From assembly GCA_016218765.1 (NCBI GenBank), contig JACRCZ010000147.1:1-64000 (forward strand): a stretch of 64,000 nt of DNA. The letters run 5' to 3'. The notes beneath the pieces were generated by a model. That model made no database searches. It saw only the letters and a program-made list of their open reading frames with translations, and had not been told where the DNA came from. Origin of the DNA: Deltaproteobacteria bacterium (lineage in GTDB: Bacteria > Myxococcota_A > Polyangia > DRWM01 > JAAZOP01). Position numbers and translations under genes: made by a program. This document shows positions 57,757 through 64,000 of the stretch, in pieces (within the stretch, counting starts at the first letter, position 1; the number at the start of each line of letters is the position of its first letter).

Positions 57757-59670
57757 ATGTCTCTTCGATTCTCGGGATGGGTGGCCGCGGCGGTCGCGGT
57801 GCTCGCGCTCGGATGTTCGCCTGCCGACGACACGACCGGCGACCCGGACGCGCGCGACGGTGTCGACGACGGGCGGGACGGCGCGGACGCCGACGCCGAC
57901 GTGACGTGGGACGACGGCACGGCCGAGACGACGGATCGCTGCACGCCGGGGGCGATCGAGTGCGAAGGCTCGCGGATGCAGGTGTGCAACGCCGCGGGCA
58001 CGGGCTGGGAGGCGCCGGTGGCGTGTGCCGATCCGACGCCGGCCTGCACGCCGGGGTTCGGCTGCACGGTGTGCGCCGGCGGCACGGGAGGGTGCGAGGG
58101 CGACACCGCCCGGATGTGCACGCCGGACGGCTCGGGCTGGTTCGCGGACGACTTCTGCGATCCCGCGCTGGGGGAGCGCTGCGACGGCGGCTACTGCACG
58201 GACCTGAGCGGCGCGTGCGAGGACGCGCGGCGGAACCGCTCCTACGAGGGCTGCGATTACTTCGTCACGGAGACCGTGAACTCCACCATGCTCGGCCCCG
58301 ACGTCTTCCGTTTCGCCATCGTGGTCGGCAACCGCAACGTCGCGGCCGCGCACGTGCAGGTGTTCGACGGGGACGTCGAGGTGGGGAGCGCGGACGTGGC
58401 GTCGAACGGCACGGCGTCGATCGAGCTGGACTGGAAGCCGGCGCTGCGCTCGCCGCGCGGCAGCAGCATCGTGGCCGGCGGCGCCTTCCGCGTGCGCAGC
58501 GATTTGCCGGTGACCGTCTACCAGTTCAACCCGCTGCGCTACTGGGAGGAGTCGCGGCCGATCTACCCCGGCTCGTACACCAACGACGCCTCGCTGGTCC
58601 TCCCCCGCAACGTCCTCTCGGGCCGCTACGTCGTCGCGGCACGCGAATCGTTCAAGAAGGTGGAGGTCGACAGCGAGGGCATCGAGTCGACGACGCCGAT
58701 CCCGGGCTTCGCGGCCATCGTCGCGACGCGCGACGACACGCGGGTGACCGTGACGTTCTCGGCGCACACCCAGGGCATCGGGGTCGCGGCGCAGTCGCCG
58801 GGAGACACGGCGGAATACACGCTGCACAAGGGCGACGTGCTGCAGCTCCTATCGCAGATCCCGGACGACTGCCCGGGCAGCAACTGGGCGTACACGCCGG
58901 CGGGCGTGCAGGCCCACTACTGCGAGGTCGGACCCGAGTACGACCTCACGGGGACGACGGTCGCGGCGAACAAGCCGGTCTCGGTGTTCGGCGGCCACGA
59001 CTGCACGTTCGTGCCCCACGACCGCTGGGCCTGCGACCACCTGGAGGAGCAGATCTTCCCCGCCGAATCGCTCGGACGCCGCTACATCGGCTCCGCGTCG
59101 CAATCGATCCGCGGCGAAGGGAACGTCTGGCGCATCGTCTCGGCTGCGGAGGGCAACGAGGTGACCTTCACGCCGGCCGCCGCCCACGCGCCGATGACGC
59201 TGGGGCACGGCGAGCACCGCGAGTTCGAGTCCACCGACGATTTCCTGGTGACCGGAACGGGACCGCTCCTGCTGGTGCAGTACCTGACCGGCGAGGGCGA
59301 CGACATGGACTCGATCGGCGATCCCTCGATGGGCCTGGCTGTGCCGATCGAGCAGTTCCGCACGGACTACAACTTCCTCTCCCCGGAGGACTATCGCGAC
59401 GAGGGTCCGCGGCAGGTGGGGCAGAACTGGATCAACCTCATCGTGCCCGCGGGGGCGACGACGTGGCTGGACGGCGTGGAGCAGACCGACTTCACCGCCA
59501 TCGGCGCCTCGGGCTACGGTGTGGCGCGCATCCAGGTCCCGGGCGGCTCGCACACGCTGACCGGCCCGGAGAAGATCGGCGTCATGTGCTATGGCTACGG
59601 CAACTACACGTCCTACCTCTACCCCGGCGGGCTGAACGTCGATCCGATCAACACGGTGATCATCTTCTGA
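57757..59670 (+). CDS. Lipoprotein with IgGFc-binding-like domain
   Basis: The ATG at 57757 follows AGGAGG. A 637-residue product with lipobox ALGC (VAAAVAVLALGC). A short acidic spacer is followed by a Cys-rich section (about 52-150, CTPGAIECEGSRMQVCNAAG, CVCAGGTGGCEGDTARMC) and an IgGFc-binding-like domain (about 175-637): FRFAIVVGNRNVAAAHVQVF, PVTVYQFNPLRY, YVVAARESFKKVEVDS, VSVFGGHDCTFVPHDRWACDHLEEQIFP and FLVTGTGPLLLVQYLTGEG. Common in myxobacterial surface proteins; true IgG binding is not implied. Its end overlaps the convergent GNAT gene by 11 bases. Confidence 0.8.
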   Translation: MSLRFSGWVAAAVAVLALGCSPADDTTGDPDARDGVDDGRDGADADADVTWDDGTAETTDRCTPGAIECEGSRMQVCNAAGTGWEAPVACADPTPACTPGFGCTVCAGGTGGCEGDTARMCTPDGSGWFADDFCDPALGERCDGGYCTDLSGACEDARRNRSYEGCDYFVTETVNSTMLGPDVFRFAIVVGNRNVAAAHVQVFDGDVEVGSADVASNGTASIELDWKPALRSPRGSSIVAGGAFRVRSDLPVTVYQFNPLRYWEESRPIYPGSYTNDASLVLPRNVLSGRYVVAARESFKKVEVDSEGIESTTPIPGFAAIVATRDDTRVTVTFSAHTQGIGVAAQSPGDTAEYTLHKGDVLQLLSQIPDDCPGSNWAYTPAGVQAHYCEVGPEYDLTGTTVAANKPVSVFGGHDCTFVPHDRWACDHLEEQIFPAESLGRRYIGSASQSIRGEGNVWRIVSAAEGNEVTFTPAAAHAPMTLGHGEHREFESTDDFLVTGTGPLLLVQYLTGEGDDMDSIGDPSMGLAVPIEQFRTDYNFLSPEDYRDEGPRQVGQNWINLIVPAGATTWLDGVEQTDFTAIGASGYGVARIQVPGGSHTLTGPEKIGVMCYGYGNYTSYLYPGGLNVDPINTVIIF

Positions 59671-60109
59671 CGCGCAGGCGCATGCGCCGGTGCGGGATGC
59701 CGGCGTCCTGGAACTCGTCGCCCTCCGCACGGAAGCCCAGCCGCTCGTAAAACCCGATCGCACGCACCTGCGCGTCCGCCACGGCCTCGGGCATCCCCCG
59801 CTCCCCCGCCAGCTCGATCAGCTTGCGCACGATCGCGGCGCCCACGCCGCGCTTGCGCCACGCCGCGATCACCGCGACGCGACCGACGTGTCCGTCGTCG
59901 AGCAGCCTGCCGGTTCCGATCGGCCGCGCAGCCGCGTCCCGCGCCAGGACGTGGACGCAGACGGGATCGTGCTCGTCGACTTCCAACTCCGGCGGCACCG
60001 CCTGCTCGACGATGTAGACCTCCCGACGGATCTCGAACAGCTCCGCCCGGGACGTCGCCCAGTCGGTGACTGCGAGGGTGAAGCGGGACTGCGAGGGTGG
60101 TCCGTCCAA
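59660..60109 (-). CDS. GNAT N-acetyltransferase
   Basis: A 149-residue protein if TTG 60109 is the start. No good ATG or ribosome-binding site was found, and the longer frame upstream is Arg/Pro-rich noise. GNAT motifs: ELFEIRREVYIVEQAVP, PIGTGRLLDDGHVGRVAVIAAWRKRGVGAAIVRKLIEL (acetyl-CoA R/Q-x2-G-x-G/A loop), AVADAQVRAIGFYERLGFRAEGDEFQDAGIPHRRM. It resembles the ElaA/AAC-like group acting on small amines or peptides. Substrate unknown. Confidence 0.75.
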   Translation of the reverse strand: MDGPPSQSRFTLAVTDWATSRAELFEIRREVYIVEQAVPPELEVDEHDPVCVHVLARDAAARPIGTGRLLDDGHVGRVAVIAAWRKRGVGAAIVRKLIELAGERGMPEAVADAQVRAIGFYERLGFRAEGDEFQDAGIPHRRMRLRVRR

Positions 60110-60525
60110 GTGCGTCGTCCCGTCGAAGCCCGCACGCCGCGGCCCAAGCCGGCACGCTGCAGTGCAGCGGCTTCGTTCGGGAGGGCTTCTACGACACGGG
60201 GCAACGCGGCGCAAGGACGTCCCAAGGAGTTCGGGCGGTGACGGAGAGTCCACCACAGGGCTCGACTGACGAACCCCGGCTGACCCTGCGCCCGCGATAC
60301 CGCGACGCACGATCTCGCCCCGTCATATTCAACGGATCGCATCTGTTGTATTTCACGGATAGCCGTCATTGGACACGGTTGATCTCCAAGAACGGTTCTC
60401 GGCTTGATGCAGTATTGTGTAAATACGGAGCATTGTGACGATGGCATGTAATACGCTGTAGGTGCAAGACACATGTCCGGAACCCATTATGCAAGGGCCG
60501 GAGGGGCGGGAGAGGGAGGAAGAAG
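60110..60525. other. Gene-free leader with a locally AT-rich core before the desulfurase-family gene
   Basis: No coding pattern was found. From about 60320 to 60490 the sequence is clearly less GC-rich than anywhere else here. It includes the palindromes GTATT-GTGTA-AATAC (60412-60426) and CGCTGCA-G-TGCAGCG (60155-60169), and a GG-N10-GC pair (GG at 60479, GC at 60491) that could be a weak sigma-54 site. No confident promoter was fixed. Confidence 0.5.
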
Positions 60526-61882
60526 GTGGACCAAGTCAGGCAGTCCGTGACGTCGTCCGACGGCCGTTCGGGTCGCGACCGGTACCTTATCTACCTCGAC
60601 AACGGTGCCACATCGTTTCCGAAGCCGCCCGCGGTAATTGCCGCCATGGAGCACGCATGCCGGGTGCTGGGCGTCAACCCCGGCCGGTCGGGCTATGATC
60701 TCTGCCGCGAAGCCGGGTGGATGATCGAGGAAACGCGCGCGTTGCTGGCCCGCCTCTTCGGCGGGCGGGATCCCGATCGCCTTGTCTTCTGCGGCAACGC
60801 CACCGATGCCCTCAACCTTGCCATCTTCGGGCTCCTCGCCCCCGGCGACCACGCGATCTCCTCGGCGCTCGACCACAACTCCACCCTCCGGCCGTTGTGG
60901 CACTTGGCGGAGCAGGGCGTGGAGGTCGAGCACGTCGGGTTCGACGCTCGAGGCTATCTCGACCCCGACGACGTGGTCCGTCGCTTCCGGACGAACACGC
61001 GCGCCGTGATCCTGAATCACGGCTCCAACGTCATCGGCACCGTTCAGCCGCTCGCCCCCATCGGTCGCGCCTGCCGCGAGCGCGGCATCCACCTGGTCGT
61101 CGACGTCTCGCAGACGGCCGGCGTCGCTCCCGTGGACCTGGACGACCTGGGTGCCGACGTCCTCTGCTTCACGGGCCACAAGTCGCTCCTGGGGCCCATG
61201 GGCACCGGCGGGATGTACGTGCGCGAGGGCGTCGACATCCGGCACACGCGTGCCGGTGGCAGCGGCGTGAGCTCGATCGAGCGCCGGCACTTGGATGCCT
61301 ACCCGTTCCGCATGGAGTACGGCACGCCGAACCTCCCCGGCATCGCCGGCCTGCGCGGCCGGCGTGACCTGGCTCCAGAGCCGCACGCGCGAGGCCATTC
61401 TGGCGCACGAGATGCGCTTGTGGCGCCTCTTGCGCGACGGCCTGCGGGAAACCCCCGGCGTCGTCCTCTATTGCCAGGACTCCGACGCGGACCGGATCCC
61501 CGTGCTGGCTTTCAACATCGAGGGGCTCGAGGCGGCCCACACCGGCGCGTTGCTCGACGCCGACCACGACGTCGCCGCGCGCACGGGCCTGCACTGCGCG
61601 CCGCGCGTGCACGAGGCTCTCGGCACCGACCGCATCGGCGGCGCCGTCCGCTTCGTCCCGGGTCCGTTCAGCAACGAGGACGAGATGTGCGCGGCCGTGG
61701 AGGCCGTACGCCGTATCGCGGCCGCCCGTTTCCGCTCGCGCTCGCGCCGCTCGCCGCGCCCCACGGCGCACCGGGCCGCGCCGTCCGAGCATTCCCCGCG
61801 ACGGGGCCTCGTCGCCGGAGGAGAGGAGGAGGACCATGGCGCTCACGTTGATCGTCGGATCGAACGTCCTGGAGACCGATGA
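60526..61882 (+). pseudogene. Cysteine desulfurase-family gene (TIGR01977-like) broken by a one-base frameshift
   Basis: GTG 60526 after GGGAGGA. The first 280 residues are intact: YLIYLDNGATSFPKPPAVI, NPGRSGYDLCREAGWMIEETRAL, FCGNATDALNLAIFG, CFTGHKSLLGPMGTGGMYV (Schiff-base Lys). At about 61357 one extra G (CGCGGCCGG where CGCGCCGG would read LRAGVTWL) shifts the frame. The rest continues in the +1 frame: REAILAHEMRLWRLLRDGL, VPVLAFNIEGLEAAHTGALLDADHD, ARTGLHCAPRVHEALGT with the catalytic Cys. Without the G a normal protein of about 410 residues results. It may be a real lesion, a programmed shift or an assembly error. The end overlaps the dsrC start. Confidence 0.75.
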
Positions 61883-62156
61883 GGACGGGTTCCTTCAGAG
61901 CCCCCAGCTCTGGAACCTGGACGTCGCCCACGCCCTGGCCATTTCCGAAGGAGTCGATGACCTGACCGGCGAGCATTGGAAGGTCGTCAACTTCATCCGC
62001 GACTACTACCTGCAGCACGGCATGGCACCCATGTTGCGCATGCTCATGCGCTCGACCGGCCACACCTTGTCGGAGATCTACGACCTGTTCCCCACGGGCC
62101 CCGCGCGCGGCGCGTGCAAGATTGCCGGCCTGCCCCGTTCCGTGGGGTGCGTGTAG
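61836..62156 (+). CDS. dsrC: DsrC/TusE-family sulfur carrier with both C-terminal cysteines
   Basis: A 106-residue protein matching the family end to end: VLETDEDGFLQSPQLWNLDVAHALAISEGVDDLTGEHWKVVNFIRDYYLQHG, APMLRMLMRSTGHTLSEIYDLFPTGP, then the flexible arm GACKIAGLPRSVGCV. Both arm Cys are present ten residues apart, as in true DsrC; TusE-type proteins keep only the last. It carries trisulfide or persulfide sulfur. DsrAB and DsrEFH are not in this window, so its partner here is unclear. The sulfite reductase-TusA fusion and the broken desulfurase upstream are candidates. Confidence 0.9.
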   Translation: MALTLIVGSNVLETDEDGFLQSPQLWNLDVAHALAISEGVDDLTGEHWKVVNFIRDYYLQHGMAPMLRMLMRSTGHTLSEIYDLFPTGPARGACKIAGLPRSVGCV

Positions 62157-62235
62157 GGCCGGGCGTCGCGGTCGGACTTGCCGGCATCGCTAGGGCGCGG
62201 GTACCCACGGTCGCAGAATCGTGTAGGATGTCCCC

Positions 62236-63411
62236 GTGAGGCGGATCCGGACCCGGCTGGTCGTGGTGGGTGGTCTGTTCGTTGCCGGCTGCAGCCTCTC
62301 CGCCGGCGGGCTCGCCGAGCCGGATGACGGCGCCGGCGGCGACGTTGCGGACCTCGACGAGGTCGTCGACGTTCGTTCGGACGCGGACGTGCGGGAGGAC
62401 GGGCGGGACGGCCGCGACGCCGATGCGGACCTCGACGTACCGCCGGACGCGGACTCCGACCCTGCAGAGGACGGCGAGCCGCTCGAAGATGGTGGTCCGG
62501 AGGCGGAGGAGGACGGGAGCGGGTCCGAGGACACGCTGCCGGATGCCTTCGACGGCGATGACCTGCCGCCGGACGCGGACGCGGTCGAGGACGCGGCGGT
62601 CGAGGACGCGGCCGACGAAGGGGTTGTCGAGGACGTCGCGGATATCGCCGACGAGGCGACGGACGTCTCGTGCCCCGCGGACTGCAGCGGCCACGGCGTC
62701 TGCGCGGCGGGCACCTGTGCCTGCTACGGCGGTTACGCGCCGCCGGCGTGTGACGCCTGCCTGCCGGGCTTCGGCGGGTACCCGGCGTGCGCGCCGTGCG
62801 GGACGCCGACCCTGGCGTGCTGCGACGGCGGGGCGTGCTCGACCCCGGGCTACGAGTGCGTCGGCGGCACGTGCGCCCTGGCCTGTCCCGCCGACATGAT
62901 CCGCATCGGGACGACCGGCGTCTGCATCGATCGCTACGAGGCGTCGCGCTCGGGCTCGCTCGCCGTCTCCGCCTCCGGCGCCGCCCCGTGGCGCAACATC
63001 GACCGCTGGAATGCCGAGACCGCGTGCCTGGCGGCTGCGAAACGCCTCTGCACGGCGGCGGAATGGCAGTCGGCCTGCCGCGGGCCGGCCGCGTGGCCCT
63101 TCCCCTACGGCGCCGCGTTCGGTACCGGGTACTGCAACGACCGCAACGGGATGAGCTGCCCGCGCGACGGCTCGGGGGTCGTCGGAACCGGGACGTACCC
63201 GCTGTGCCAGGGCGGCTTCCCCGGCATCTTCGACATGAGCGGCAACGTCTGGGAGTGGGTCTGGGACTACGTCGGCGGCCGCTGCGGCCTGCTCGGCGGC
63301 TCCGTCGATTGCTGCAGCGACCCCGTCTGCCTCGGCTGCGCCAACCTGCAGTACCAGGAGTGCGACCTCGAGTGGCCCGCGCTCGGCTTCCGCTGCTGCC
63401 TGACCCGGTAG
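62236..63411 (+). CDS. Lipoprotein with acidic spacer and formylglycine-generating-enzyme-like domain
   Basis: A 391-residue product with lipobox VAGC. A long Asp/Glu/Ala spacer (about 25-150) and a small Cys-rich module (about 150-215, CSGHGVCAAGTCACYGGYAPP) precede an FGE/SUMF1-like domain: ADMIRIGTTGVCIDRYEASR, APWRNIDRWNAETACLAAAKRLCTAAEWQSACRG, GTYPLCQGGFPGIFDMSGNVWEWVWDYVGG, LGFRCCLTR. Catalytic Cu-binding Cys of true FGE were not located with confidence, so a non-catalytic structural fold is possible. No sulfatase gene is near. Confidence 0.75.
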   Translation: MRRIRTRLVVVGGLFVAGCSLSAGGLAEPDDGAGGDVADLDEVVDVRSDADVREDGRDGRDADADLDVPPDADSDPAEDGEPLEDGGPEAEEDGSGSEDTLPDAFDGDDLPPDADAVEDAAVEDAADEGVVEDVADIADEATDVSCPADCSGHGVCAAGTCACYGGYAPPACDACLPGFGGYPACAPCGTPTLACCDGGACSTPGYECVGGTCALACPADMIRIGTTGVCIDRYEASRSGSLAVSASGAAPWRNIDRWNAETACLAAAKRLCTAAEWQSACRGPAAWPFPYGAAFGTGYCNDRNGMSCPRDGSGVVGTGTYPLCQGGFPGIFDMSGNVWEWVWDYVGGRCGLLGGSVDCCSDPVCLGCANLQYQECDLEWPALGFRCCLTR

Positions 63412-63474
63412 GGCGGAGACCCGCGGTTCCGCGAGTCCTCCCGTCCGGCGGCGCGGCGCCGCCCGCGGCCACCT

Positions 63475-64000
63475 TCAGCTCCCGCCGGCCGCCCACCAGT
63501 GGAACGAGACGTGGACATGGTGGTGGTGGTACGGCCAGCCGTCGCCCGAGGCGAGCCGGCCCTTCGTGCGGTCGCGGAGTTTCTCGGTGATGAGGCCGTC
63601 CGCGGCCAGGCGGTCGAGCTCTTCCGCGAGCGGCGGGGCGAGCACTTTGTCCACGCCGATGACGCGCAGGCGGTTGCCGTCGTCGAAGTCGGCGAGCATG
63701 GCGAGGAAGTAGGCCTCGCGCCGCAGGTCCACGGTGTGCAGGGTGGCGGCCTCGTCGGAACAGTACCCGTCCTCGTGGACCGAGCCGTCGCCGCAGACGA
63801 TGCGGGAGCGGTTGTCGGGAGAGGTCTGGAAGTACGCGAGATCGATGTTCCCGCCCTGCGAGTGGCTCGAGGCCGGGTGTCGCGGGTCGCCGGCGTCCGT
63901 CCCCGGCGTCATCCCGTCGGCCTGGGACGCGTCGAGGATCCCCAGCGGCGCGTCGAACGGGAAGACCTCGTTGGTCCCGTGCAGGGCGTGCCGCACCGCC
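63475..64000 (-). CDS. LAS-type metallopeptidase-like protein (M15/M74-like), truncated by the window edge
   Basis: The frame is open to the right edge. The visible 174 residues have the LAS zinc motif: SSHSQGGNIDLAYF (His and Asp ligands, H-x6-D) and, near the end, YHHHHVHVSFHW (the H-x-H pair). Between them lie a VCGDGSVHEDGYC loop and a helix EELDRLAADGLI. These enzymes cut cell-wall cross-links, as MepA does. The N-terminus with any signal peptide is missing. Confidence 0.7.
   Translation of the reverse strand, partial: AVRHALHGTNEVFPFDAPLGILDASQADGMTPGTDAGDPRHPASSHSQGGNIDLAYFQTSPDNRSRIVCGDGSVHEDGYCSDEAATLHTVDLRREAYFLAMLADFDDGNRLRVIGVDKVLAPPLAEELDRLAADGLITEKLRDRTKGRLASGDGWPYHHHHVHVSFHWWAAGGS

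Noticed and set aside
60155-60169. Perfect palindrome CGCTGCA-G-TGCAGCG as an operator or attachment site
   Set aside because: There is no second copy and no promoter or integrase around it. In this composition one such palindrome can arise by chance.

Overview
This is one very GC-rich window (well above 65% G+C by eye) holding about 50 genes, most packed closely on both strands. It most resembles a Myxococcota or other deltaproteobacteria-like lineage. The pointers are many secreted lipoproteins with long Asp/Glu/Ala spacers, a C-terminal MYXO-CTERM-like tail (37281-38309), Dickkopf-like Cys-rich repeats, a DUF4139 protein, many two-component and sigma-54 elements, and widespread palindromic repeats. 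No rRNA, tRNA, CRISPR array, transposase or phage gene was recognised. The exact taxon cannot be fixed from the sequence alone.

Left part (1-24.4 kb), mostly housekeeping: a truncated GlpB-like flavoprotein; a PAP2 phosphatase; a glycosyltransferase coupled to an alkaline-phosphatase-superfamily hydrolase; a cysteine desulfurase; a second AP-superfamily protein coupled to an APS-kinase-like protein with no P-loop; a lipoprotein-type PCMT; an NtrC-type regulator with its histidine kinase (10110-12561); DUF4139 and TPR-like membrane proteins; a hybrid histidine kinase; an SrkA-like kinase; a four-S1-domain protein; and a duplicated nitroreductase.

Middle part (24.5-41 kb), accessory: two paralogous kinase-like proteins, an ECF sigma/FecR/lipoprotein operon, Met-rich and Cys-rich lipoproteins, an SNase-like lipoprotein, a beta-propeller protein, and a His-rich membrane/UspA protein. 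Seven near-consensus sigma-54 promoters lie here, five on + and two on -. Each has a palindromic GAATAGTCTTC-like element about 110-220 bases upstream. This looks like an enhancer-controlled regulon that has not been described. The NtrC-type regulator at 10110 is the only candidate activator in the window, and its partner kinase shares a His-rich membrane module with the UspA protein inside the regulon.

Right part (41-62 kb), copper and sulfur: a TolC/CusB/CusA-like efflux operon runs into small lipoproteins with YHS-like and heavy-metal-binding domains. It is followed by a cysteine and sulfite assimilation operon (cysteine synthase, sulfite reductase-TusA fusion, another YHS lipoprotein, serine acetyltransferase, cysteine desulfurase) behind a promoter whose -10 lies inside a perfect palindrome. 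Further right are an IgGFc-binding-like lipoprotein, a GNAT protein, a frameshifted desulfurase-family gene followed by dsrC, a sulfatase-modifying-factor-like lipoprotein, and a truncated LAS-type peptidase.

Inferred theme: an envelope stress and metal (probably copper) response with a large dedicated lipoproteome, physically linked to thiol and persulfide metabolism.
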